Shown here: in pieces, positions 8,124 through 17,384 of the stretch
How the letters are laid out: each line of letters begins with the position of its first letter
How positions within the stretch are numbered: position 1 is the stretch's first letter
NCBI RefSeq assembly: GCF_014642405.1
Contig: NZ_BMIN01000016.1
Span: 1-64,000, forward strand
Length of the DNA stretch: 64,000 nucleotides
Reading direction: 5' to 3'
Source: Pontibacillus salipaludis
GTDB lineage: Bacteria > Bacillota > Bacilli > Bacillales > BH030062
Position numbers and translations under genes: made by a program
The notes under the pieces: generated by a model
The model's input: only the letters and a program-made list of their open reading frames with translations
What the model was told of the DNA's origin: nothing
Database searches by the model: none

Positions 8124-9506
8124 ATGAGCCTTTTTGGTTACATTAAGAAATATGGTTCCATGTCAAGAAGACAGAGGAAAACAGAACTGAACTCTACTCT
8201 TTGGTTTATGCCTTTATGGTATATTGCTGGCGCTATTTTATTATCTATATTTACGTTTTATTTAGACTATATATTAGATGTCGGATCGTATTTACCTGTT
8301 GGACTAGGATTTAGTGGAACAACACTTCAAGTGTTACTGAGTGCACTTGTTGGTGGGGTGTTGACACTTAGTGCTTTTACCATTAACTCATTGCTAGTTG
8401 CATTAACAACTTTTAGCGGTCAATTCTCCTCAAAGATGCTTGTGAACTTTGTGAGTGATAAGATGACCCAGCATGTGTTGGGGATTTTTAACGGTAGCTT
8501 TATCTATGTGTTATTAAACTTCCTATATGTTACGCATGAGAAGGAAGAATATATATTTGCAACTCCAATTCTTTCGATCCTGACTGCGATTATTGCAGCA
8601 TTAACATTTGTTTACTTTATTAATCATACGACAACATGGATGCAGGTACACAATATTAGTTTTAATATGAATAAGAAATCAAAATCTGTCCAAGAATCAC
8701 TCATAAAAGAAGAGGAACCTTTCATTCTCGATTATGAGGAAGGTCGTATTCAGAAATTACCTGATGAAGAAGGTCGTAACCTTCATGCTCAGGAAACTGG
8801 TTATGTGCAACTTGCTGATATTGCCCAAATTGTTCAACAAGCAGAACATGATGGGGTTACTGTAAAGCTTGAGGCAGGCATAGGGGAATTTGTCCTGAGC
8901 GAGGCACCATTATTAACAATATGGTCAGAAGATAACCCAATTGATGATGAGAAGTATTTAGGTTTCATAGAGATCGGTGAAAAGCAAACAGAAATTCAGG
9001 ACCTTGAATACGGTGTGAATAAGCTTGCGGAAGTGGCCATTAAAGCGATTGGCAACAATGATCCTTTAACCGTATCAAATACGCTACATCAGATCACAGA
9101 TTTATTAAAAAGCATTGGAAAACAATCAAATTTCTCTCCGTACTTGGGAGATAAAGATGGGAAACTTCGATTTATACTCGATCAGAAAGATTTCAGCTTT
9201 TATCTTCATAAAGGATTTGCTCACGTGCGGGAATACGCGAATAACAACACGGCTATCTTAGCAGAGATTTTAAGAATGACGGCTCTGCTAGCAAAGGTAC
9301 TTCCTGAGAAACTAAATAAGGACCTTTGGCAGTTCGCCTACGAAACCGTGTTAGGTCTTCAAGATTGTCAACTGCATAGGCAAGATTGTTATACGTTACT
9401 TGATCCCCTGTATAAGATTTCAAGAGACACAGGGGAGGTTGATGCTTTCCAATCTGTGAAAGAAAATCTCTTGTGCACCATTCGTGTAGAGCCACAATTT
9501 GGCTAG
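8124..9506 (+). CDS. DUF2254 family membrane protein
   Basis: About four membrane helices in the first 165 residues include TLSAFTINSLLVALTTFSGQFS and the NFVSD...TQHVLG stretch, which match the DUF2254 family as I know it. A roughly 290-residue cytosolic part follows. I chose ATG at 8124 (460 residues) because AGGGG lies seven bases upstream. A GTG at 8109 would overlap that ribosome site and add five residues. The function is unknown; family members are integral membrane proteins. It is divergent from the Mrr-like gene. Confidence 0.82.
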   Translation: MSLFGYIKKYGSMSRRQRKTELNSTLWFMPLWYIAGAILLSIFTFYLDYILDVGSYLPVGLGFSGTTLQVLLSALVGGVLTLSAFTINSLLVALTTFSGQFSSKMLVNFVSDKMTQHVLGIFNGSFIYVLLNFLYVTHEKEEYIFATPILSILTAIIAALTFVYFINHTTTWMQVHNISFNMNKKSKSVQESLIKEEEPFILDYEEGRIQKLPDEEGRNLHAQETGYVQLADIAQIVQQAEHDGVTVKLEAGIGEFVLSEAPLLTIWSEDNPIDDEKYLGFIEIGEKQTEIQDLEYGVNKLAEVAIKAIGNNDPLTVSNTLHQITDLLKSIGKQSNFSPYLGDKDGKLRFILDQKDFSFYLHKGFAHVREYANNNTAILAEILRMTALLAKVLPEKLNKDLWQFAYETVLGLQDCQLHRQDCYTLLDPLYKISRDTGEVDAFQSVKENLLCTIRVEPQFG

Positions 9507-9513
9507 ATCATAC

Positions 9514-9555
9514 GAAGAGACGTTACCTCATATTATAGGTAGCGTCTTCTTTTAT
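9514..9555 (+). terminator. Terminator after the DUF2254 gene
   Basis: The stem GAAGAGACGTTACCT/AGGTAGCGTCTTC has one mismatch and is followed by TTTTATTT. Confidence 0.8.
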
Positions 9556-9720
9556 TTGCGTGTGTTACAATTTTAGGTAAAATCATTATTATTCAAGACT
9601 TTATCATTCGGAAATATGGTAAAATGATGAATGAAATTTTATGATGTAATTCATTCTGTAAGAAACTGATCATACGAAATGACATCAAACACATCTATAT
9701 AGATTTGGGGAAAGAAGGAG

Positions 9721-9756
9721 AATGAAAAACCTTTTTCGGATTATTCTTACCTATTA
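9721..9756 (+). other. Possible 11-codon leader ORF before the lipoprotein gene
   Basis: The 300-base gap before the lipoprotein gene holds a tiny ORF (MKNLFRIILTY) preceded by AAGAAGGAGA with near-ideal spacing. A short GGAAGGGCTTTTTT stretch lies downstream. It could be a leader peptide or chance. I saw no clear attenuator structure. Confidence 0.3.
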
Positions 9757-9852
9757 ATCAATCTTTTACTAGTTCAATAAAGGAAGGGCTTTTTTGAGTA
9801 AATAGACTCTACGAACAAGGCAATGGATAAATGCTAGGAGGGGAGCGAGCTT

Positions 9853-10440
9853 TTGAAAAAATACATAGGAGCGTTAGCCTTTGCTCTGTTAGTTGGATGT
9901 CAAAGTGAGGCTGCCACGCTTAACACAGATCATTTAAAGGTTTATGAGAATGTACTTAAAACAGAAAAAGAGCAACCGACAATGTATGAAGCGAACTCAG
10001 TAGAAGAAGCTGTTGAGTCACTTCCATTTCAATTGAGGATCCCGACTGACCTTCCAGAAGCCTATGGTTCGTTCGATGATGTGCTCATTAGCGATTTTAA
10101 AGATCCTGATGATCAACAAGATATCGGTATAGCTCTTACAGCTTCTACAGAAGGAAGGGATAAAAAGAGTATCGCGATTTTTGCTGCAGATTTTGAACTA
10201 GTAGATTTTGAACAACTTATCAAACATAGTAATGAGATTAAGCTTTCGGGGGGGCAGAAGGCCTACTACTCAGCTTCTTCCAATAAAGAGGGGGAAGATT
10301 TTCAATCTCCGAGCGTGTATTGGATGAAAGATGGAGTCCTACATGAAATTTCTCATGCAGGAAGTGGAGATAACTCCGAACAGATCAAAGAATTACTGAT
10401 GGACCTAGCAAGTCAAATGGCCCAAGGTGACAGTGGTTAA
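9853..10440 (+). CDS. Secreted lipoprotein of unknown function
   Basis: The 195-residue precursor begins MKKYIGALAFALLVGCQSEA. It has a lipoprotein signal with lipobox LVGC (Cys16), so the mature protein should be lipid-anchored outside the membrane. The start is TTG with AGGAGG upstream. The mature part is acidic and contains a stretch resembling DUF4367-type anti-sigma/lipoprotein sensor domains (FQLRIPTDLPEAYG), which I regard only as possible. Its stop codon overlaps the next start (TAATG), so the two genes form an operon. Confidence 0.75.
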   Translation: MKKYIGALAFALLVGCQSEAATLNTDHLKVYENVLKTEKEQPTMYEANSVEEAVESLPFQLRIPTDLPEAYGSFDDVLISDFKDPDDQQDIGIALTASTEGRDKKSIAIFAADFELVDFEQLIKHSNEIKLSGGQKAYYSASSNKEGEDFQSPSVYWMKDGVLHEISHAGSGDNSEQIKELLMDLASQMAQGDSG

Positions 10441-10913
10441 TGATTCTTAAACTAATAAAGTGTCATGTCCCAGTAAATCTAAAAAAATCATTTCAAGAAG
10501 CTCAAACTTATTGGAGTGATCTTAGTGAAATGGATGGGTTTAGTGGCCAGTTTGGCGGTTGGGATACGTCTGAATTAGAAACGGCTTATATTTTTAGTTT
10601 TTGGGAGGACCTCTCATCGTATCAAAAATTTATGAGGAACAAGCATGATCGATTGGTTCAAATTAATGGTCAGGAGAGAACTTATGAACGTATTTCGATT
10701 ACCTTATATCACCGAGAAGAACCCATGGTCATCCCGCCTATAGATCAACTAGTAAAATGCACTATTTCCCCAAAATCCGATTTGAAGAGTAGTTATGTGT
10801 TTTCTTCTATTGATCACAAGAGCCATACAATGCGTTTGACATTTAATACCAATCCAAGCTCCGAAGAAGTATCCATACAATTAGAGAAAAGTTGGAATGT
10901 TGAAAGATTATAA
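10440..10913 (+). CDS. YdbC-like DUF4937 protein
   Basis: The protein has 157 residues. Its first 105 residues (IKCHVP, QFGGWD, AYIFSFWEDLSSYQKFM, HDRLVQINGQE, YERISITLY) follow the small ferredoxin-like (ABM/DUF4937) protein YdbC of Bacillus subtilis closely. About 45 extra residues sit at the C-terminus. It is likely a cytosolic dimeric alpha-beta barrel of unknown function. ATG overlaps the lipoprotein stop by one base, so expression is coupled. Confidence 0.75.
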   Translation: MILKLIKCHVPVNLKKSFQEAQTYWSDLSEMDGFSGQFGGWDTSELETAYIFSFWEDLSSYQKFMRNKHDRLVQINGQERTYERISITLYHREEPMVIPPIDQLVKCTISPKSDLKSSYVFSSIDHKSHTMRLTFNTNPSSEEVSIQLEKSWNVERL

Positions 10914-10968
10914 ATCATGGAACAAATAAAAATGAACAGAGCTAAACAAAAGGGGGAGGGCGATTTTT

Positions 10969-11265
10969 TTGAATACACTTAATAAGAAACTACTTTTAAC
11001 TATTACGGGAGGAATAGCTGGAGTTCTCCTTGTAGGGTATCTAGCCCTGAACCTATTCGTACAAGCGAAATTCCACAGTGTGAAGTCGGAAGTATTAGAC
11101 CATAATCCTGAAATTACTTCTATTGAAAGCATTAATAGACTGGGAGGATGGGGTGAGTTCTTCAGAGAATATGCCCTAATTGTTAAGAAAGGCTCTGATA
11201 CAGAATATAGAGTTTGGACATTCGGAAATGGGAAGGTCACTGATGAAGAGGTTGTAATAGAATAA
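10969..11265 (+). CDS. DUF3139-like membrane-anchored protein
   Basis: The 98-residue protein has one N-terminal membrane helix (about 8-30) and a small extracytoplasmic domain with WGEFFREYALIVKK and YRVWTFGNGKVTDEE, a layout matching DUF3139. The start is TTG after AGGGGGAGGG. It lies 55 bases after the YdbC-like gene, probably in the same operon. Confidence 0.65.
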   Translation: MNTLNKKLLLTITGGIAGVLLVGYLALNLFVQAKFHSVKSEVLDHNPEITSIESINRLGGWGEFFREYALIVKKGSDTEYRVWTFGNGKVTDEEVVIE

Positions 11266-11368
11266 CTTAGAATTATATTATTGAAAATTGTAGGTAATAG
11301 GAATAATGATCGATAGTTTATCATCCATATAATAGGGGAAGAAAAATAGATAAACAGAGGTGATCGAT

Positions 11369-11764
11369 ATGAATAATCTTATCCAGAACAGAGGGGCCGA
11401 CTTGTTACCGGACCAAGTTGAAATTGTGAATAATTATTTAGCTGATTTGTTTGTTGTAAGAGGGAAGTTGGATATCTTTAAAATGGGTGATGATGAACAA
11501 CAACTTCCATATGAAGAGCTAAAAGATTATGTGTCTGATGAAATGGAATTGCTAACAGATCGGTTGAAACGCAATGGAAATGATCCTGTAGGGTCTTCTG
11601 AAGGAGTATTCCAACGTTCAGCTATTGAAGTAAATGAATCTTTTTTATGGGAAGATTTAAACACTTTGGCAACAGAACTGCGCGATAATGATTTATATTT
11701 ACTCAATGATGCAATTGAAGTGTACGAAAATTATAGTGAACGGCTGCGAACTTTAGAGGTATAA
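11369..11764 (+). CDS. Hypothetical acidic protein
   Basis: The 131-residue acidic protein is predicted helical and cytosolic, with no signal or membrane segment. I prefer ATG at 11369 because AGAGGTG lies just before it. A GTG at 11360 is the other in-frame option and would overlap that site. I do not recognise the family. Confidence 0.6.
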   Translation: MNNLIQNRGADLLPDQVEIVNNYLADLFVVRGKLDIFKMGDDEQQLPYEELKDYVSDEMELLTDRLKRNGNDPVGSSEGVFQRSAIEVNESFLWEDLNTLATELRDNDLYLLNDAIEVYENYSERLRTLEV

Positions 11765-11803
11765 AAAAAAAACCCACATGAACATGGCATGTGGGGTTTT
11801 TTT
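11765..11803. terminator. Bidirectional terminator between convergent genes
   Basis: Stem AACCCACATG/CATGTGGGGTT with A-run before and T-run after serves 11369-11764 and the GAF-STAS gene. Confidence 0.85.
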
Positions 11804-11805
11804 GC

Positions 11806-12660
11806 TTATTTTTCTTGTAAATAAAAACCGATATATTCAAGTGCCCCCTCAAGGTTCTGGACGGTCTTTGCCTTCAGGTCTTTAATATGCTGACTACTTA
11901 TATTATGAAGTGCAGCTTCAGGTGTAATCCCTGTAATAATCGTTTCTGCGCCAATTAATTGAAGTGACTGGACAAGCTTCACAAGTAAAGTCGGAAATAC
12001 ATCATCTACAATGACAAGCCCCGATAAATCAATAATGATATAATCGATTTGTTTACTAGAAGTATGTCGCAACACTGTATCCATAATTTTGCTCGCTCGA
12101 TCATCGTCGATTACTCCTTGGAGCGTTAGAATGGATACTCCGTTCGTAATTGGAAGGATAGGGACATTGAGAAAACCCATATTAAACTTGGTTTGATCGA
12201 GTTCGATTATATGTGAGAGTAGGTCAGCCATAGACTTTAAGTATTCTACGTCCTCGTCGCTAAAGACTTTTTCTTCCCTGTCCATTACACATAACGTTCC
12301 AAATACAGTTCCTTCAGTATCTGTAAGGGTAACACCTAAGTAGCCTTTTACACCAAGTTCAGGAGTGACGGCTAAGTCCCTAGTCACATGGTACTCATTG
12401 ACATCCGGTGTGTGCATCTCTTGGTTTTTATGGTTAATAATATGTCGGCAATAACTACCGCCATAATCTACCTCGTACCCCTCTGGAATGATTTCCTCAT
12501 CTTTGTTAAAAGAACTAAGTACAGTCATCGCAGTTTCTCCACGTTTGGCTACATAAGCTGTATTAACATTTAAACGAGTGCTAATCATATTGAACATCTT
12601 CTTAGAGGCGGTTTTCAAAGATTGAAAGTCCGTTGAGTTCAAATTGTACTCTTTTCCCAT
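11806..12660 (-). CDS. GAF-STAS regulatory protein
   Basis: The 284-residue cytosolic protein has an N-terminal GAF domain (about 15-155; GGSYCRHII, LGVKGYLGVTL, FGTLCVMDRE) and a C-terminal STAS domain (about 168-280) with the DLSG motif. Ser213 is in the position phosphorylated in anti-anti-sigma factors and RsbR-type proteins. It resembles stressosome-type sensors with a non-haem GAF sensor. ATG at 12660 is chosen because AGGAGG lies nine bases upstream; an upstream ATG at 12696 precedes that site. No rsb partner is adjacent. Confidence 0.82.
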   Translation of the reverse strand: MGKEYNLNSTDFQSLKTASKKMFNMISTRLNVNTAYVAKRGETAMTVLSSFNKDEEIIPEGYEVDYGGSYCRHIINHKNQEMHTPDVNEYHVTRDLAVTPELGVKGYLGVTLTDTEGTVFGTLCVMDREEKVFSDEDVEYLKSMADLLSHIIELDQTKFNMGFLNVPILPITNGVSILTLQGVIDDDRASKIMDTVLRHTSSKQIDYIIIDLSGLVIVDDVFPTLLVKLVQSLQLIGAETIITGITPEAALHNISSQHIKDLKAKTVQNLEGALEYIGFYLQEK

Positions 12661-12862
12661 TAATTGGTTTCCTCCTCTATTGGTGACTAACTTCACCTAT
12701 CCTTCTATTGTAAGGGTTATAATCCTATTAAGTAAAATAAAGAATATGTACTAGAAAAAGGAGTCCATTACACATTTACGAAAAGCAGTGGGTAAGAGTC
12801 TAAGTTTGCATGGTCGTGTGTAGCCTCTGAACAAAAATAATGATGTAGCAGACTAGTAGTTT

Positions 12863-13480
12863 TTACATCTTGTTTACGTGAATGGAAAGCATACTGCCGA
12901 ACTTTTGAATGAGCGTTTTTCTCTGTTCTGAAGTGATGTAATCGATGAGGAGTTCTAAACGATTATTTTCCATATCATAGCGTATTTGGTAATTGTTTTC
13001 TTTGTCTTCAATTAGTGCATCTGTTTCTTCGTACACCATAGGTACTTTGCTCATAAGTGTATTCATAGAATAATTAACGGTTTTCCATTGAACATTCTCA
13101 TTAGGAATGGTTTCTAACACTTTCTTTTTAAATTCTTGGCCATGATCCTCTTGTTCAATGAGTCCAATTACAATTTTTTGTTGTTCTCGATCGAGGTATG
13201 TAATTCCGTATTCGTTTATACCGTTTTCATCCCCAAACATCTCCTCTTGAAGATCTGCTAATGTATGAGTATAAAGATATTGAAGATCTTTCGTTTGTTT
13301 GATCTGGTTATGGTATTGAAATTCATTCAGAGAAGTAGAGAGGGTGTTTTCGGTTTGTTCTTGAATCTCGAGTTGTGAGTGGTTTTTTGAAGCATCACTT
13401 ACAATATTTCCTGTCACTCCCCAAGCGCTAAGCAGCAAACCTATTGAAAGAGCCCCTTTGTATATAGTTTTTGATTTCAT
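12863..13480 (-). CDS. Hypothetical exported or membrane-anchored protein
   Basis: The protein has 205 residues. A basic N-terminus and a hydrophobic stretch (about 9-27) form a signal peptide or anchor, followed by a hydrophilic, acidic extracytoplasmic part. ATG follows AAGGGGAC. I recognise no domain. The TPR-like membrane-protein gene is just upstream on the same strand, 95 bases away. Confidence 0.6.
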   Translation of the reverse strand: MKSKTIYKGALSIGLLLSAWGVTGNIVSDASKNHSQLEIQEQTENTLSTSLNEFQYHNQIKQTKDLQYLYTHTLADLQEEMFGDENGINEYGITYLDREQQKIVIGLIEQEDHGQEFKKKVLETIPNENVQWKTVNYSMNTLMSKVPMVYEETDALIEDKENNYQIRYDMENNRLELLIDYITSEQRKTLIQKFGSMLSIHVNKM

Positions 13481-13575
13481 TAGATATAGGTCCCCTTGTA
13501 AAGTTGGTTCAGTAGGTTAGACGAACGTGGGAGGGGGAAGTTTCAGATAAAGGCTAATAAGATATGTTTTATGTA

Positions 13576-14196
13576 TTAGATGCCAAGTTCTCGTTCGAAT
13601 GTCTTATGTAACGTATAGTATTGAAGTCCTTTCGAATTCTTTTTGGCCTCTTCCGCATAAAGGATTGCCTCATCTAAATGACCTGCCAACCTCTCACGTT
13701 CTGCCATTAGAGCATTTTTCATCCACGTGTTCTGAGTCTCATCAATTATACGATTAGCTTGAGCCAGATCTCCCTCTTCGAGACGTATAAAACCTTCATA
13801 ATACGCGCGATAAGCAGGTGCTGTAATATAACTTAGTTCTTCATTAGCAGCTTCTAGATCTTTAAAGTGAAGGGCTTCGCCAATTTTGTAAAGAGCTTGA
13901 CGTGAACGATGCTTTGATTTTGAGACTAGTTTTTTTGTAGTCGATTGAATTTCCTCGTCTAGCCCATTGGCGAGGGCATATACCGTATAAAAGGTAAGGT
14001 TTTTTTTATTCTTTAACAGAAAGCGTTCGATTTTGGGTATATCCTTCTCCCATAATAAGATGTTAAGAGTCGGGAAGATCGCAAAGACTACCAGGAGCAC
14101 CCCGAAGAGAGCAATAAGCCATAGGTTAGTAATCTCAAAATAGTAAAGGAAGAAAAATCCTATTCCACTTACTATAAATGTAGGTAAGCTTTGCAA
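13576..14196 (-). CDS. Membrane protein with TPR-like C-terminus
   Basis: The protein has 206 residues. Two membrane helices (about 5-22 and 26-48) precede an alpha-helical region whose repeated Ala/Leu/Glu pattern (YEGFIRLEEGDLAQANRII, ERLAGHLDEAILYAEEA) suggests two or three tetratricopeptide-like hairpins. Start TTG at 14196 is chosen because GGGGGA lies six bases upstream. Function unknown. Confidence 0.65.
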   Translation of the reverse strand: MQSLPTFIVSGIGFFFLYYFEITNLWLIALFGVLLVVFAIFPTLNILLWEKDIPKIERFLLKNKKNLTFYTVYALANGLDEEIQSTTKKLVSKSKHRSRQALYKIGEALHFKDLEAANEELSYITAPAYRAYYEGFIRLEEGDLAQANRIIDETQNTWMKNALMAERERLAGHLDEAILYAEEAKKNSKGLQYYTLHKTFERELGI

Positions 14197-14255
14197 AACA
14201 ATCCCCCATTTCTTGGGTTAATTATAGCATGGAAAAAGGTGGAGCGGGTGCCCTT

Positions 14256-15512
14256 TTATGCTTTAGTTGCAGAAGAGGATTCGATAGGGTGGGTTCTGAC
14301 CTGTTTTTCATTTAAAAGAAGTAATGTGAAAGCAATCATACATAAACTTGATGGAATAATGCTCCATACAGCACCAAACCTATCTAAGGCAAATCCATAA
14401 GCCATCATCCCAATAGGAGATAAACCCTGCGCCATCATTTCCATAATGCCAAACACTCGTCCTTTTACGTCTTCTTCAATGACCCTCTGCAATAGTAAAC
14501 CAAGAGGGGTGTTAATAAAAGATATAGATAAACCATAGAAAAGCCCCATTATAATATAAAAGCTCACGTTTGCTGTATAACTAAGCGAAATGAGCATTGG
14601 TAAAGTGGTCAAAGCCATTAGAGAGCTTGCTACAATTATTCCCCATCTTGTTAATCGAAGAGGGTTAAGAAAAGTCTTTTGAATAGAAAAGTATAGTGAA
14701 GCTAGAAGCATACCGCTCGCAAATGTCCCTTCTATAATTCCGAAATGACCAGGTTGGATATCAAGTCGCTCAACCGCCATATAGGGTAGACCAATAGCCA
14801 GAGCTACAGCGAAGAAATTTATAAGTAAAGACACAAGAAATAAATTTAAGAGTAATGGGTTATTCTTTACGTATTGCAATCCTTGTATAAGGGAGGTGGT
14901 TAAAGTTGAAGATTTAGTTTGATTGTTTTTTCTGTAAAGAGAGAAGTTCATAGTGGATTGTAATAAGATTGAAAGGATATAGCATGAAATGTAAATGAAT
15001 AAGAATGTTCGCATGGAAACCAGGCCAAATAAGGCTCCTCCAAGAACAGGTCCTCCGATTGTCGATAGAGAGATGGATGCTTGTTGTAAGGAGATGGCCT
15101 TTTGAATTCTTTCTTGATCAAATAGTTGAGTGATCGCTGAGGTCAGAGTGACGCTATTAAAGGTTGAAAAAAGAGAGAGGAATGTCGTGGCTGTATAGAT
15201 GGCATAAATATTGAGGTCAGAAATAAACGTAAAGGTTAGTAAGCCTGTGACAATTAGTGTTGCCCCTCCTTGAGAGAAGAGGACGATTTTCTTTTTTGAT
15301 AGTCGATCAGCAAGCGTTCCGGCAAATGGTGCTAGGATTGCTCTTGGGAGAGTATGACAAACCAAATTGACGGCAAATCCAATGGCTGAACCTGTTGCTG
15401 TTAAGATATACAAGCTAATTCCAAACCCATACACGCTGCTTCCAAAAGATGATAGAAGCTTACTGAATGCAAATGTCCATAAATGATAGGTTACACGTTT
15501 TTTCACGTCCAA
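14256..15512 (-). CDS. MFS drug/solute exporter
   Basis: This 418-residue transporter has 12 predicted membrane helices and MFS motif A-like GTLADRLSKKK between helices 2 and 3. It resembles the enterobactin-exporter/macrolide-efflux branch. The TTG at 15512 is preferred because GGAGGAGCG lies nine bases upstream; an earlier in-frame TTG at 15533 precedes that site. It is transcribed divergently from an XRE/TPR regulator and shares a 116-base intergenic region carrying two 17-bp palindromes, so that regulator probably controls it. Confidence 0.85.
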   Translation of the reverse strand: MDVKKRVTYHLWTFAFSKLLSSFGSSVYGFGISLYILTATGSAIGFAVNLVCHTLPRAILAPFAGTLADRLSKKKIVLFSQGGATLIVTGLLTFTFISDLNIYAIYTATTFLSLFSTFNSVTLTSAITQLFDQERIQKAISLQQASISLSTIGGPVLGGALFGLVSMRTFLFIYISCYILSILLQSTMNFSLYRKNNQTKSSTLTTSLIQGLQYVKNNPLLLNLFLVSLLINFFAVALAIGLPYMAVERLDIQPGHFGIIEGTFASGMLLASLYFSIQKTFLNPLRLTRWGIIVASSLMALTTLPMLISLSYTANVSFYIIMGLFYGLSISFINTPLGLLLQRVIEEDVKGRVFGIMEMMAQGLSPIGMMAYGFALDRFGAVWSIIPSSLCMIAFTLLLLNEKQVRTHPIESSSATKA

Positions 15513-15536
15513 TAGAATCGCTCCTCCAAACAATAA

Positions 15537-15553
15537 GTTTAATTAAATTAAAC
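15537..15553. promoter_or_regulatory. Palindromic operator, copy 1 (MFS side)
   Basis: GTTTAATTAAATTAAAC is a palindrome with arms GTTTAAT/ATTAAAC, located 25 bases upstream of the MFS start. A near-identical copy lies 55 bp away next to the regulator gene. Confidence 0.65.
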
Positions 15554-15591
15554 AAATCGTAACATAGAACGTTCTTTCAATAAAGGGGGAA

Positions 15592-15608
15592 GTTTAATAT
15601 AATTAAAC
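15592..15608. promoter_or_regulatory. Palindromic operator, copy 2 (regulator side)
   Basis: GTTTAATATAATTAAAC has the same arms as copy 1 and differs in the three central bases. It lies 21 bases before the XRE gene start, suited to autoregulation. Confidence 0.65.
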
Positions 15609-15628
15609 ATATTGAGGGGGTTAATCGT

Positions 15629-16828
15629 ATGGGATCCTTAGGACTACGTATTAAAACGCTTAGAAAGAAGAAAAAGTTAACGTTACAAGGATTAGCTGGT
15701 GAGCATATGACTAAAGGGATGGTTAGCTTAATTGAAAATGATAAAGCCAAGCCATCAATGGAAAGTCTCCATTACATTGCAGAGCAACTAAATGTAACTG
15801 TAAATGAGTTACTTGAGGAAGTCAGTATAACAGAGATACGTGAGCTTCTAGCTACTATTGAAACTTACTTTAGAGAAGGAAATGATGTGGAAGTTATAAA
15901 ATGTGTTTCTCTCGTTCAAACTGAGCACTTACCCTTGTGCTATGAGTCAGCAAAAGTCTTAGAACTCTACGGTAAAAGCTTATATAAAACAGGTGCTACA
16001 AACTGGGAAAATTATTTAGATCTTGCCGATCATCAGTATATGACATTAGCCCTTTATGAAAAGTCGGCTACTATTACTTTATTTCAATCATGGAGTAAAT
16101 TGAAATGTGGACAATATGAAGAATCCCTTCATTTATTAAGAGAAAAGCATGCGCTAATTCAATCCCATGGGGCGGAACTTGAAACGTTAACCTTTCTGAA
16201 ATACCAGACTCATGAAGCTTCTTTACTCTTTGCAATTGGTCAGAACAAAGAAGCGGAGGAAGTTCTACACTCTGCGATATCGTATTCAAGAACAACGAAG
16301 GTCTTTTATCAAATTGAAGAACTGTACAGAATTGCTTGTCTTTATTCGATTATGATGCGAAATAATGAGGAAGTATCGTATTTTTTAGAAAAGCTTGATT
16401 TATACAGCAAGTTTGTAGATAGTACAGACGCAAAAGCAGCGGTTCTATTATTGCGGTCCCATTATCATAATGAAGCTACGGGAGAATACGAAGAAGCGAT
16501 CCAAGACATTGAGGCTTTTAAAGACATAACAGGAGGTTCAGTGAATTCGTATTATGTAATGGAAAAGGGGAAAGCTCTATATCATATGGGTGATATAGAG
16601 GGAGCGTTAGAGTTGTTGGATGAATTTACAATTATTCCAGAATGGGTGCATCCATTTGATCGTTCCATGATTCACCAAGTGAAAGCCTATCAAGCTCTCT
16701 GTCTTAAGGATCTAGGAAAGTGGGAAAAGGGGAAGGTGTATGCAAAAGAAGCTTACGAAGGGGTCAAACAATTACCTGAAACCCCTTACCAGGCATTTGT
16801 GTACGAAACTTTAAATCAATTTTTATAA
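15629..16828 (+). CDS. XRE-family regulator with TPR domain
   Basis: The protein has 399 residues. An N-terminal helix-turn-helix of XRE/Cro type (about 6-62; LGLRIKTLRKKKKLTLQGLA, MVSLIENDKAKPSMESL) is followed by a long helical TPR-like region, the architecture of Rgg/PlcR-like or Bacillus MFS-linked regulators. A small ligand or peptide may bind the TPR part. ATG follows GAGGGGG. Twin palindromes in the divergent promoter are its likely operators, controlling itself and the MFS exporter. Confidence 0.85.
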   Translation: MGSLGLRIKTLRKKKKLTLQGLAGEHMTKGMVSLIENDKAKPSMESLHYIAEQLNVTVNELLEEVSITEIRELLATIETYFREGNDVEVIKCVSLVQTEHLPLCYESAKVLELYGKSLYKTGATNWENYLDLADHQYMTLALYEKSATITLFQSWSKLKCGQYEESLHLLREKHALIQSHGAELETLTFLKYQTHEASLLFAIGQNKEAEEVLHSAISYSRTTKVFYQIEELYRIACLYSIMMRNNEEVSYFLEKLDLYSKFVDSTDAKAAVLLLRSHYHNEATGEYEEAIQDIEAFKDITGGSVNSYYVMEKGKALYHMGDIEGALELLDEFTIIPEWVHPFDRSMIHQVKAYQALCLKDLGKWEKGKVYAKEAYEGVKQLPETPYQAFVYETLNQFL

Positions 16829-16891
16829 AAAATGGTCAACAGACTTGTTCTGTGATTAAATAGAAACGAGAAAGCAGAAGGAGGAAACGCC

Positions 16892-17215
16892 GTGAAGAAA
16901 AAATTAATCACGACTATTATTGTCAGCATCATTGTAATCACGGGATTATCGTTTTACTTGAATACGAAAATTGCCCATCACGAGACGCTACATGATGTTA
17001 AAGTTATTGAAAAACATGATAAAGAGATGGAAAAGTCCCATAAGTACATAATCAAGGTAGAAGGCATGGAGAAAGAATTAAAATTTAAAGACAAAATGAC
17101 CTGGAACCTTGTTGAAGTCGGAGAGACCTATGATATTGAATATGAATATTCAAAAGCTCATCCTCCCACAGTTAAAGCTATTGGTGATCTTGAAGGCCAT
17201 GGTGGCGGACACTAA
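16892..17215 (+). CDS. Small exported or anchored protein
   Basis: The 107-residue protein has an N-terminal signal/anchor (about 4-24) and a charged domain rich in Lys, His and Glu, ending in a GHGGGH-like tail that could bind metal. The size and layout recall YxeA/DUF1093-type proteins, but I cannot confirm this. GTG follows AGAAGGAGGAAACGCC. Confidence 0.6.
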   Translation: MKKKLITTIIVSIIVITGLSFYLNTKIAHHETLHDVKVIEKHDKEMEKSHKYIIKVEGMEKELKFKDKMTWNLVEVGETYDIEYEYSKAHPPTVKAIGDLEGHGGGH

Positions 17216-17231
17216 ATAAAAGACTTATGAT

Positions 17232-17286
17232 AAAAGTAGTTCAGTTAGTAAAGAGGTATCTCTTCTTTTAGCTGAGCTACTTTTTA
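17232..17286 (+). terminator. Terminator after 16892-17215
   Basis: AAAAGTAG/CTACTTTT arms extend inward through TCAG/CTGA. T-run follows. Confidence 0.7.
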
Positions 17287-17384
17287 TTAATAAGGTCAAA
17301 TGAAATTTACTGAATAATCGTGATACACTTTCAATACAGAAATCCGATGAGTGTTCTTGAGAGTTGAGAAATAAGGAGGCGAAT

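Noticed and set aside
14191-14400. Plus-strand 69-codon frame opposite the MFS gene
   Set aside because: It is antisense to a well-supported transporter gene and has no ribosome site.
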